A stretch of DNA of 64,000 nucleotides from Alligator mississippiensis (taxonomy: Eukaryota; Chordata; Crocodylia; Alligatoridae): the NCBI RefSeq assembly GCF_030867095.1, contig NC_081827.1, positions 28,024,001 through 28,088,000 of the forward strand, in the 5' to 3' direction. The notes under the pieces were generated by a model. The model made no database searches. It was not told the origin of the DNA and saw only the letters and a list, made by a program, of their open reading frames with translations. Each line of letters starts with the position of its first letter. Position 1 is the stretch's first letter. Position numbers and translations under genes: made by a program. Below are positions 1 to 9,300 of the stretch, piece by piece.

Positions 1-680
1 TGCACATTTCTAAAAATAGAAACTAAGTAGTAGACTCCATGTAATAAAAGGTGACCTGAGGTCAGTGGAGGGAAAGAGCTTTGTAACACACATTGAATCA
101 TCCTGTCTCGCTGCAGAATAATCAGTGCTTGTCTGATTTTATCTGGCTGATCGTTTTAGGATAAGTGCAGGTGCATCAACCTGTACCAAAAGTACAGGTT
201 CATACCAAATCAAAAGCCCAGTTTCTGGAAATAATAGCCTAAATTTATCCATAGTGTAAGTTTCCTTACACAAAAGAAAAATCTGGCATGTTCTTTTTTT
301 TCCATCAGTCATGACTTGTGCTAAAGAGTCAAATTGTCCTTTATTTAACTAACAAAAGCAAAATTGATGGAAGTTTAGTTTCAGTGAATAAAAGAACAGG
401 GGAAAGAGAAAGCTGCTGTTTTGTTCATCCTGTGCATTATTTCGAAGTTTCTATCATGAAGAATGCCACTAAGGACACTGGATGGTCTGCACCACTAAAT
501 GCCAGAGGCTGCCTTGTGCTTGGTTTGTTAAAGTTTTTCTTGGTGCAGGTATTAAATTAGCTTACCATTGTTCCCTAGGTAGCTGTTTTAAACCTTCCAA
601 TAGGTATGGTGATGAGTGCTGCTTAAAGCCTTGTTTTAAAATTTGTACATTGATTCTTGTTTAAAATTTTCCATTTGAAG
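1..680 (+). other. DUS4L: DUS4L intron (3' part of last intron)
   Basis: This is AT-rich sequence ending in an AG acceptor at 679-680, just before the last DUS4L coding exon. I found no other DUS4L exon in it. The short open frames here do not resemble DUS proteins. The intron starts outside the window. Confidence 0.75.
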
Positions 681-928
681 GTGTTATGGCAGCAAGGGGG
701 CTCTTAGCCAATCCAGCCATGTTTGCAGGATTTGATGAGACACCACTGAAGTGTATACAGGACTGGGTTGACATTGCTCTTGAACATGGGACTCCTTTTA
801 CATGTTTTCATCATCACTTGATGTACATGATGGAACGGATAACTTCAAAACAAGAAAAAAAGGTTTTTAATGTTTTATCAAGCACCCCAGCAGTTTTGGA
901 TTACCTTAGTGACCACTATGGAGTGTAA
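681..928 (+). CDS. DUS4L: DUS4L last coding exon (tRNA-dihydrouridine 20a/20b synthase-like), C-terminal 82 aa
   Basis: The exon encodes the C-terminus of DUS4L, a flavin-dependent enzyme family that reduces uridine to dihydrouridine at positions 20a/20b of tRNA. The acceptor AG is at 679-680. The first codon is a split Gly (G|GT), then V-M-A-A-R-G-L-L-A-N-P-A-M-F-A-G, the end of the TIM-barrel flavin-binding region (ARGLLANPAMF). The helical C-terminal part follows (IQDWVDIALEHGTPF, then HLMYMMERITS). The protein ends DYLSDHYGV with TAA at 926-928. From memory this matches the vertebrate DUS4L C-terminus almost residue for residue. The catalytic Cys and the rest of the gene lie upstream of the window. 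BCAP29 follows on the same strand, as in human. The frame is intact. Confidence 0.93.
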
Positions 929-1975
929 GAGCTTTTAAAGTATTTTAAACATATGAGTATCACATTTTATATTTCGGAATTGCTAATAAGTTGTCCTCAT
1001 GTTGATATTTTATTTGTCAACGTCATATATAATACCAAAAGATTTTATTTAATCATAATATGATCATTTTTATAGTATTTTTATGTTAACTTTTGCTACT
1101 CAGGAAATAGTAACAACTTGAAAACAGCCTTTATATGGAGATATTGCAGTGCATTACTATACATGGAGTTATGATGATATAAGCAAGTCCTTGTAGAAAA
1201 AACATTAATATATGCAGTACCAAAGTGTTTACAAAGACAGGTCCCGGCACTGCAGCCTTTGCTCATAAGAGATTTCTGCTCGGAACAATAGGCCTAATGA
1301 TAAGTAAGGGCTATAGGATCAAATGTAAAGGATATTAAATAGATTTGTTCTTTTATCTGTGAAAAGCTTAAGGTGTATTTTTCTGATGTACAGATAATTA
1401 TGCTGTCATTTTAAGTTTAAACAATGGAAAATGTTAGTGCCCAGAATATCAGGGCTTTGCACAGCTGCCTCTCTTTAGGTTCAGCTGTTTCTTTTGGCAA
1501 ATGTAAATGGGCTTTGAACTCAGCAGAGTTCCAGATTCCCCTTGCTATATGACTGAAATAGATTAAAACTATGTGTGTTTATCTTGTAACTGAAAGAACA
1601 GGCTAAATTCTATTTTCTACCCATTATAGGGATAGCAGGGCAACTCTGTGCGCAGGGCAGCAACAGTTGACACAGTTCCAATGGCAGTGGTGCAATCAGA
1701 TGCTGCAGCAGTGGCAGTTATTTTTGTGCCCTTCTACCCACTCAACCAAGGTGTACCTGAGGCTTCTCTCCTAGTCACCCCCTTCAGTTATGCTACTGCC
1801 CCAGTAATTTAATATTTAAAGTAGAAACTATGTGCATTTTGTGTTAAGTGATATCATAATTTTTAGTAATGAGGTCTCAATTGAGCAAGGGAATTAAGCA
1901 GTATAGTACCATTGATTTTAAACATAGTAGTCTTATTTTGAAGTTCTATTGTGCTGAACCGGTACATACAGAAAA
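929..1975. other. DUS4L 3' UTR and intergenic DNA
   Basis: AT-rich sequence follows the stop codon. The first few hundred bases are presumably 3' UTR. I see no other gene or clear repeat before the fold-back element at 1976. Confidence 0.5.
1334..1339 (+). promoter_or_regulatory. DUS4L: Possible DUS4L poly(A) signal (ATTAAA)
   Basis: An ATTAAA variant lies about 400 bp after the DUS4L stop and is followed by a T-rich stretch with GT content. No canonical AATAAA was seen between the stop and 1860. The assignment is weak because the hexamer is common in AT-rich DNA. Confidence 0.25.
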
Positions 1976-2631
1976 CTAGAACTCTTGGTTCCAAAATGAT
2001 ACCTTTTATTAGACCAACTGGAAAATGGCAAGAAAATTGTCCTTTTCTGCAAGCTTTCGGGAGCAAAGTCCCCTCATCAGGCTCTGGGGAAAGTATAGAT
2101 GGTACAAGATGGTAAAATGTCCCCATAAGCAGGAAATAAACTTCATTTTTGCACAGAGGGAGCTGAAGATGGAAGTCTGTCTCTCTGGGTCCGTGAGTGT
2201 CTTTGTGAGCTGTGTTAAGTAGCTCTTTGATGTGTTGATCAGGTAGAATTCCTTCCCTGGAGGTGTCAGATGGCAGGCAGGGAGGCAAAAAACTTCACTG
2301 CAGAACAACAAGAAAGATTTTTGCCTCCCTGCCAGCCATCTGACACCTCCAGGGAAGGAATTCTACCTGATCAACACATCAAAGAGCTACTCAACATAGC
2401 TCACAAAGACACGCATGGACCCAGAGGGACAGACTTCCATCTTCAGCTCCCTCTGCAAAAATGAAGTTTATATCCTACCTATGGGGTCATTTTACCATCT
2501 TGTACCATCTATACTTTCCCCAGAGCCTGACAAAGGGACTTTGCTCCCGAAAGCTTGCAGAAAAGGACAATTTTCTTGCCATTTTCCAGTTGGTCTAACA
2601 AAAGGTATCATTTTGGAACCAAGAGTTCTAG
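1976..2631. mobile_element. Fold-back element: long near-perfect inverted repeat
   Basis: The left arm (1976-2292) and right arm (2318-2631) are reverse complements over about 315 bp at roughly 95% identity by eye, with a spacer of about 25 bp. The outer ends read CTAGAACTCTTGG and its complement. The arms share a stretch like TTTTATTAGACCAACTGG and a GCAAGCTTTCGGGAGC block that recur in shorter pieces elsewhere in the window. No coding capacity is visible; open frames across the arms mirror each other. I do not know the family name. Confidence 0.85.
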
Positions 2632-2766
2632 ATTCATAGATGTTAGGGTCGGAAGGGACCTCAACAGATCATCGAGTCCAACCCCCTGCATAGGCAGGAA
2701 AGAGTGCTGGGTCTAGATGACCCCAGCCAGATGGTTATCCAACCTTCTCTTGAAGACCCCCAGGGT
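2632..2766 (-). mobile_element. CR1 LINE 3' tail fragment (minus strand)
   Basis: The piece begins with ATTCATAGATG, the reverse complement of a CR1 3' octamer-type end, then GGTCGGAAGGGACCTC and the CAACCCCCTGC block typical of crocodilian/turtle CR1 tails. It abuts the right arm of the fold-back element. Sequence of fold-back type resumes at 2767, which suggests that the CR1 inserted within a longer fold-back-type element. Confidence 0.75.
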
Positions 2767-2826
2767 AGGGGTTTTGTATGTCTTTTTGTCTCAGACCAAC
2801 ACAGCTACCAAGTACACCCCTGAAAC
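2767..2826. repeat. Terminal piece of fold-back-type repeat
   Basis: This carries a CAGACCAACACAGCTACC block followed by AAGTACACCCCTG. The same type of terminal block occurs at 54745-54775. It is probably the displaced end of the fold-back element, separated from it by the CR1 at 2632-2766. Confidence 0.45.
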
Positions 2827-2829
2827 AGG

Positions 2830-3575
2830 TACATGGAACTTAATGATTTGTTCAATATGTACTATGTACAGTATATATATGTTCATTAATAGAGTGTAAT
2901 AAGCACTTTTATATATATAAATAAAAGGAACTGGATAATATTTATGAAACCATATAAAGAAGCATAGAGTTTTAATTCGGTTAGCAAGAAGAAGTAGTCT
3001 ATTGTAAGTCAGAAGACAGGCTAGCCAACTTGATTCTCTCAGCCAGGTTCTCACAATCCAATTTCTTTTAGTTGTTCAACAAAGCATTATTGTTAGTTAG
3101 AAGTGTCTTTATTTATAGGCAAAATGTAATGAAAATCGGAACACAAGGATAACATTCCACACTATTGCAGTGGTCTTGGTAGGGGAAACTTCACAGACTT
3201 TTCAGTCCAATGTAATAAAGGTTTTGATCCAAAATCATGCATTTCATACAGCATCTGGCTACACTGAAATTCATACCAGTAATGCTTGCATTTTAATTAG
3301 TAATTTGACTTTTGTACCTCTGGAAATGACTGTATAAGAATATAAATAGCTGTTAATTTTCTAAACTATCTGTTTAATTTTGTATATGCTCCCAATTAAT
3401 GTTTTTATTAAATGTGTCATAAACTTTAGGATATGGCTCTAGTTTCCCTGCTCTTACCTTTTAAAGCAAACTTTATTTTTATATGAGAACTTTCTAATAT
3501 GGCAGCTTAAGAGACTGTTATTTGCTGTTAGTGTAGTATGTACCACCATTGGGATATTTAGGGAAGCATCGTAAG
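2830..3575. other. No recognised feature
   Basis: This is AT-rich intergenic DNA with a short TA-rich run near 2870-2925. I see no gene or assignable repeat. Confidence 0.4.
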
Positions 3576-3579
3576 AACA

Positions 3580-4244
3580 TAACACAGGGCAGTTCATCTC
3601 TCCCGACATGCACGTCATCCACTCCTTTTACATAAATTGATCATGCCTCTTAAAAGCAGCCAGATTTTTTGCCCCACTACTCCTATTGGGAAGCTGTTCC
3701 AGAATCCCACTGTTCTGATAGTTAGAAATCTTATTTCCAATCTAAATTTATTCATGGCCAGATTATACTATGTATTTTTATTGCACACTTACCCTTTAGC
3801 TTATGTAGTTCTTTTGTCCTCCTTGAGATTTATCACTGTGATGTATTTATAGATGGCAGTCACATCCTTTCAGCCTTTATTTTACAAGCTAAGCACCTAT
3901 CATATGATAGCTTCTCTAGTTTCCTGTTCATTCTAGTAGCCCTTCCTTGCAACAGTTCCAATTCAAATTCATCTTTCTGGAACATGGGTAACCACAAATA
4001 TATGAAGTATTCCAGATGAGATCACGTGCAGTGACATTATTTCCTTGTCTCTACTGGGAATACCTCAGCTGATGCATATTAAATCACCTTTGCCTTTTTC
4101 ACACCTCCCAGTCATGCTGTGATCTGCTAGTACATGTAGGTCCTTCTCCATTGTTTCCAAGTATTAAGCTCCCAGTTTATATCAGAACTTCTTGCCCTTA
4201 TTTCTTAAGACCATGACCTTGCATTTTATTCTATTTCATTTCAT
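3580..4244 (-). mobile_element. Old CR1/L3-like LINE fragment (minus strand, first part)
   Basis: On the minus strand this resembles the degenerate 3' half of an ancient CR1/L3 LINE. On the + strand it shows phrases such as TTGGGAAGCTGTTCCAGAATCC, AACATGGGTAACCAC, and ATTCCAGATGAGATCAC, which are decayed forms of the family's conserved text. It is interrupted at about 4245 by a younger CR1 and resumes at about 5313. Confidence 0.6.
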
Positions 4245-5312
4245 CCTGTTATCACGGGAAGTGATAGTGCCTCTCTACTGTGCACTTGTTAGGCTTCATC
4301 TGGAGTACTATGTGCAGTTCTCCATGTCTTTTTTAAAATGTGGAACCCAGAAGTTAGAGGTGGGCTTCAAAGACGATCAGGGGCTTGGAAAGCAAGTCCT
4401 ACAAGGAGAGGCTGAAAGAGCTAATTATGGTCAGCTTGCGGGAAAGGTGCTTAAGAGGGGACATGATAACAGTTTTCAAATACTTGAAGGGCTGCCATAA
4501 AGAAGAGGGAAAAGCAACTTTTCTCTCTTGCTACAGAGAGGTTGTGGAGCAATGGCCTGAAGCTGCAGCAAAGTAAGTTTAGATTGGATATCCAGAAAAA
4601 ACTTCTTCACAGTTAGAATAGTGAGGCAGTGGACTAGACTGCCTAAATAAGTTGTGAACTCTGTATCACTGGAGGTGTTCAAGAAGAGGTTGGGCAGCCA
4701 CTGGTCAGCGCCGTAGCTATGCCTATTTTCTATCATGGGTATTTCCCATGCTTTTGGGCTTTGCTAGTTGCTCCCACTCCCTCTCCCCTTTCTCCCCACC
4801 TTTTTCTGTTATATGTGTCAGGGTGTTTTCAGGCCTTCCCAGAGGCCTGGGTGTTAGCTAAAGCTGAGGCTGGGGACTTTAACTGGGGTGAGCCAATTCT
4901 CTAGGAGCAAAGCCAGAGGTTTCTGGCTAGATGATCTTGCCTCTCCACACAGAGTCACCCGATCACCATATTCGGGGTCAGGAAGAAATTTTACCTTATG
5001 CTCAGACTGGTACAGACGATGGGGGTTTTGTCTTCCTCAGTAGTGGGGGGTGTGGCCCTCTACCTGGGACCTCTGGAGCATACATGGACAACATTTTATA
5101 GTAGCAGGACATTGGCTGCTGTGGTTCCCCTGCTTTACCTGTAACATGTTAAGGTGTTAGGTTTATGCTGTGTCAGTGTTGCAGGTAGTCTTACGTAGTT
5201 TAGATTATGGATAGGGCATAAGGGATATGGATAGGGATGATCCTGCCTCAGGTAGGGGGTTGGACTAGATGACCTCTGGAGGTCCCTTCTGGCCCTTCTT
5301 TATGACTCTATT
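4245..5312 (+). mobile_element. Younger CR1 LINE 3' portion, inserted in the older CR1
   Basis: The + strand encodes decayed CR1 reverse-transcriptase C-terminal text (VPLYCALVRLHLEYYVQF, then RCLRGDMITVFKYLKG). A long 3' UTR follows, containing TAGCAGGACATTGGCTGCTG and GGTAGGGGGTTGGACTAG, ending near TTCTTTATGACTC. The same UTR phrases recur at 11060-12575 and 52683-52850. It is 5'-truncated, with frame breaks in the coding part. Confidence 0.7.
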
Positions 5313-5695
5313 AGCTCCAGTCTTCAAGGTCATCCATTTCTTCTTGTATTATAATACCCTGATCCTCCCCTTCTCCCACCTCCAATTTGACAGTCCCTCC
5401 TAACTTGTCATCATCAGAAAAAATAATGTGTACATACCTACTCTTTGTGTCAAGGTCATTAATAAAATATCAAACAATATCAATTATAAGTCTGGTCCCA
5501 GAAGAACTTTATTAGCAACCAGAAGTTACTTTATGAGTAAACTCCCTCCATCTCAATACATGTTGCTTTAGACAGTTTCAACAGCTCATTTCCCACTTTA
5601 CAGTTCTTATATTAATCTTCTCTAGTATCACTAATAATGTGCATTACTGAAGTCCAGATAGATGAGAAATGATTTTTTTTTAACCAGGGTATCCA
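5313..5695 (-). mobile_element. Old CR1/L3-like LINE fragment (minus strand, second part)
   Basis: The older minus-strand LINE continues with TCTTCAAGGTCATCCA, then TGTCAAGGTCATTAATAAAAT and ACTGAAGTCCAGATAGAT, all recognisable family phrases. Order and orientation are those expected if one copy was split by the CR1 at 4245-5312. Confidence 0.6.
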
Positions 5696-5699
5696 ACTG

Positions 5700-6435
5700 G
5701 TGGCCCATGAGGTATTAAGTTACAGAATGCAGGCTTGCACCCAAGTATTATTCCCCCAGTGCTCCTGCTGCTGCCACTGAGGTCTCTGGGCTTCCTTTCT
5801 CTCCCCTCCAGCTTCTGCTTTCCTCGCAGGGGCCCACAGCCACTCAGAATCTGAACAACCCAGTTACAGACAAAAGAAATATAACAATGCTATAAATAGG
5901 GACCTACCAAATTTGCAATTGCATGGTTTTCGCAGAAAGCAAGGATATGGGTGGGCTCCATGAAAAACAGTGGGCTTGCTGCAAAAAACAAAACCAAACT
6001 ATAACTGCAAGCAGAGAAAAAGGTGGGAAGCCCTGAAGTCTTGAGCAGGGGATGGGGGGGGGGAAGGGGAGGGGGAACAGGGAGAGTGGGGAGGCTGCAC
6101 AAGCAGTTCCTGCCTCCCCCTCCTAACATCTACCCTCCTCATCTACTTAATGCATGGATTAATAGGTTTTCTGGGTTTAATCAGGGTAATTAAGCTGTGG
6201 TTTTGGTCCATCTGGCAATTTACTAGAAGTGGGACTGCCAGGGCACCTCAGCCAGTCAAAGGCATGGGGAGGGGGGAAGCCTGCTGCACTTGGCCTGCAA
6301 AAAATGGCAGCCAGCCCTGGCATCTGCTGGCAAAATCAGCTGTCTGCTGCCTCAAATTCAGTAGGTAAAGAGATCAGATTGGCCCCTCACAATTTGCTTT
6401 TAGTAAACCTTTGTTACATTTTATCATTTTCTATA
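5700..6435. other. Unresolved hAT-like fragments, with G-rich run
   Basis: 5702-5730 (AGGGTATCCAACTGGTGGCCC) looks like the left end of a hAT-type element, and 5897-5960 like another. No matching right ends or target duplications were found. At 6046-6093 a G-rich stretch has several runs of three or more G and could form a G-quadruplex on the + strand. Confidence 0.3.
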
Positions 6436-6439
6436 TCTT

Positions 6440-6580
6440 TAATCATAGAGTCAGGTTGAAAGGGATGTCATGGGTCATCTAATCTAACCCCCTGCAAGTA
6501 TGCAGTATTCACTGTTCCTAAAGCATCCCAGAGAGATGTTTATCCAGCTTCCTCTACGGTGCAAAAAGAGTCTACAATTT
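6440..6580 (-). mobile_element. CR1 3' tail fragment (minus strand)
   Basis: It begins near AATCATAGAGTCAGG and continues through GATGTCATGGGTCATC and TAACCCCCTGC, a degraded CR1 tail in reverse orientation. Confidence 0.6.
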
Positions 6581-6604
6581 CTTAGCAACTGGTTCTATTT
6601 TAGC

Positions 6605-6720
6605 CAGGCCAGGTTCTTTGAGGAGATGTGATACATTTTATTAAACAAACTGAGTAGTTGGAAAAAGTTCTTAGCAAGCTTTCAGGCATACGGAGTCTCT
6701 GCTGGTCTGAGACTTATACA
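6605..6720. repeat. Partial copy of the fold-back-type repeat
   Basis: This shares the order ACATTTTATTAAAC, TTAGCAAGCTTTCAGGCA and GGTCTGAGACTTATACAGC with one arm of the element at 1976-2631. No second arm is visible. Confidence 0.4.
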
Positions 6721-7150
6721 GCATCCACCCCAAAAAAGACTCAGAGCAGCTTATAATAAAAGACAAAATAACTTTAAAAAACCCAAAAATGTTGAAATAA
6801 GATTGTTTTGTTACATACTAACTCTCCCAAATTAAAAAATGTCATTATACCTCACCCACTCCTGCTCCTCTACCTTTCACCTAGGAGTATCTTTCTCCTA
6901 CCCAGCTGAACCGTGTTTCCCAACCTCCATCAAAGACAGAAGTTTTCTTCCCCTTCTCCTACTGGGGAGTCCACCCCTGCCTACCCCTAAGTCTGTACTC
7001 CCCTCTTGCACAGGGGGCTGTAGCTGTCCTTAAAAGCCATTCATCTTTCCCTTTCCCTTGACAAAGTTACAACAAGAAATACCAAAACCCCCTCTGTCTC
7101 TACTTGTGTTGTTACACAAGGGCAATGCCAGCGGGGCCTTCAGGAGCACC

Positions 7151-7430
7151 CAGGGAGGCTTGTAGGCTTTGTAGGGGCTGCAAGCTGTCTGGGCCTTTCT
7201 CCCCTCCAGCTGGAGGCAGCCATAGTGATGTCTATGCTGGGCCTAGTCCTCTCCCTCTGGGCTGGCAACCAGCTGCAGGGGAGAAACAATGTTAGCAATC
7301 CCCACTGAGATGCAGAGTGCATCTTCCTCGCAAGAAGGCCTACAGGCTTAGTAGGGGCTGCAGGCTGGCAGTGGCTGGGTCCTTCACCCCTCCAGTGTGG
7401 GTAGCCATGGTAGTGCCTCCACTGGGCCCA
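7151..7430 (+). repeat. Two-copy GC-rich tandem duplication, 180-bp period
   Basis: Copies at about 7151-7245 and 7331-7430 share GTAGGGGCTGCA, CCCCTCCAG and GCAGCCATAG/GTAGCCATGG at a constant 180-bp offset. The duplication explains several open frames in this region. The parent element was not identified. Confidence 0.55.
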
Positions 7431-7841
7431 ACCTCTGGCTCCTGGTTCACATCCTCATTCTTTTTGACAACCCAGTCCCAACTTTCAAGTTTCTCATCCC
7501 AGTCTCCTTGCCCAAGTTCCAGTTTATCCTCTTGATTTCTGTCCCCTCTTCTCCCAGTGTCCTGTCCTCACCCAGCCACTTCTCTTCCCTCCTCCTGGCT
7601 TCCCATGCAGTTTCATAGTCCCCCTTTCCAGCCACTAGCTGCAAGTCCCAGTTTCACTGCTAACCAGCCCTGATTTCCTCTTCCCCTCCCCACCTCCAGT
7701 CAGAGTGTCCTTGGCTACTCCCAATATTACCATTCCCCATCACACCTTCTGTACCTCCCCACCTCACTAAGCTCTACTACTAAGTCAAATCTACTTTCCC
7801 TTCTTCCCACCTGGCATTTCTTCTCTGCATTTGAGTTAGAG
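7431..7841. other. Pyrimidine-rich intergenic DNA, no gene seen
   Basis: A C/T-rich stretch with many CCC and TCTT words. Open frames exist on both strands but have simple-sequence composition and no recognisable domain. Confidence 0.4.
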
Positions 7842-8719
7842 CTGTAGTCACCAACCTGGGGATCCTGAACTACAGGTAGGTCCTGGAGCCTCTTTTGGTA
7901 GATCCTGGGCTGGGGGGACAGCTGGGCATGTGTGCATATGCACACCTGCTGCCCCCAGCCCCACCCAGCAGGTCAATCTGTGTGGGGAGGGAAGGGGCGG
8001 GAGCCAGATCAAGGACCCCCATAGTGGGCAGCTGACTGTGCAGCCCAGCCTGGAGCAGGGGAAGGTAAGTGGGGTCCTAGTCTGGCCGCGTGGTGGGAAG
8101 ATTGGAGCCTGGGGGGGCCATCTCTGCAGGGGTGGAGGTGGCAGAAGCTGCTGCCTCTGCACCTGCTCATCTCAGCAGCAGGGACTCACAGCAGGGACAT
8201 GTGGGTGCAGCTTAGCTCAGCAGCAGGGACTTAAGTGGGGGCGCCCCCGGCCCAGCCAGGTCTGGGAAGATCTGGCTGTCCAGGGGCGTGGGGGGGGCTC
8301 CGCTGCTGGGCACAGCCAGGCAGAGGCCCATGCCCTGCTCCCACCTGGGCTCGGGGTGCAGCAAGCAGCCCACAGCAGCAGCTGCCTCATCCCGAGCACA
8401 GGTGGGGAGAGCACAGGCCCCTGGGGCCTCCGCCAGGCTGCACCCAGTGGTGGGAGCCCCCCACCCCACGCCACGCACCCCTGGACCATGGAGACTTCCA
8501 GACCCAGCTGGGCCGGGGCCTAATGCCACCTTCCTCTGGCTGCCGGGCGGGTGTGGCTCAGTGTAGCCATAGCCCAGAAGTGGGATCTGGCGCTGCCTGG
8601 CCAGGCCTGGGACACCCCATGGTCCAGGGGCGCGTGGCCCGGGGCAGGGTGCAGTAGATGCTGGAGTGACCTTTAGTCCCAAAAAGTGATCTTCACCATA
8701 ACAAGGTTGGCGACCCCTG
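7842..8719. mobile_element. Probable non-autonomous hAT-like element, GC-rich core
   Basis: The left end CTGTAGTCACCAACCT and the reverse complement of the right end, CAGGGGTCGCCAACCTT, form an imperfect terminal inverted repeat. The core is GC-rich with CAGCAGCAGGGAC repeats. I found no clear 8-bp target duplication, so confidence is moderate. Frames up to about 197 codons on both strands inside it are non-coding by composition. Confidence 0.5.
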
Positions 8720-8779
8720 GCCAGGAGGATCCCTCCTGTGCGCACGCCTGGTCCCAGCCGAGGGGGGAGAGTTCCTTTC

Positions 8780-9300
8780 CGATGCCCAGCCTAGAAAACC
8801 GAGGGCTGTCATCACACACAAAGTCTTGATGCGACTTCCCCGAGGCTGCCGGCTGGGCTCGCAGACCCGCTGGGGGAGGACAAGAGGATGCGGGTTGCTC
8901 CGCGGGAACGGCCTCCCTGCAGCCCGCAGCGCTGGGAAGCGGCAGAGGCCTTTCTTTGCTCGCAGCGCCGCGCGCCCTCCTCAGCGTCATTCGCCCACGG
9001 GCTGCCCCGCACTCGGCGCCCGGCCGCCCTCGCGGGCCGCGGGGCGGGGCGGGGCGGGCGCGTTGCAGCCTGGGCGCGCGGAGAGGCCGGGCCGCGGCCG
9101 AGCAGGCGCCGCCTTCGGGGGCCGAGGCGTTGGCCGGGCCGCTGGGGAGGGGGCGGCGCTGCCCCGGCGGGGACACGATGACTTTCCAGTGGACCGCGGT
9201 GGCCACGTTCCTGTACGCCGAGATCGGCGTCCTGCTGCTGCTCTGCCTGCCCTTCGTCTCCCCGGTCAGGTAGGGGCTGGGGGAGCCGCTGCCGCTCGGG
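8780..9300 (+). promoter_or_regulatory. BCAP29: CpG island / BCAP29 promoter region
   Basis: CpG density rises sharply here, with GGGGCGGGGCGGGGCGGGCG at about 9041-9060 (SP/KLF-type GC boxes) shortly upstream of the BCAP29 start codon at 9178. No TATA box is evident, as usual for a CpG-island promoter. The exact start site cannot be placed from sequence. Confidence 0.7.
9178..9269 (+). CDS. BCAP29: BCAP29 coding exon 1 (residues 1-31)
   Basis: It starts at ATG 9178 with A at -3 and A at +4, a good initiation context inside the CpG island. It encodes [17 protein letters not shown] and a Leu-rich stretch ending SPVR, the first membrane segment. The last codon (AG|A) is split by the donor GTAGGG at 9270. 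The start is chosen because the family begins MT(L/F)QW. Confidence 0.93.

Noticed and set aside
318-664. Additional DUS4L exon in the first 680 bases
   Set aside because: The open frames do not resemble DUS family text, and no acceptor/donor pair yields the expected preceding residues (a DG-V-M junction needs an upstream exon ending in G).
1863-2639. Mirror-image open frames on both strands
   Set aside because: They come from the two arms of the fold-back element and encode the same text in opposite orientation.
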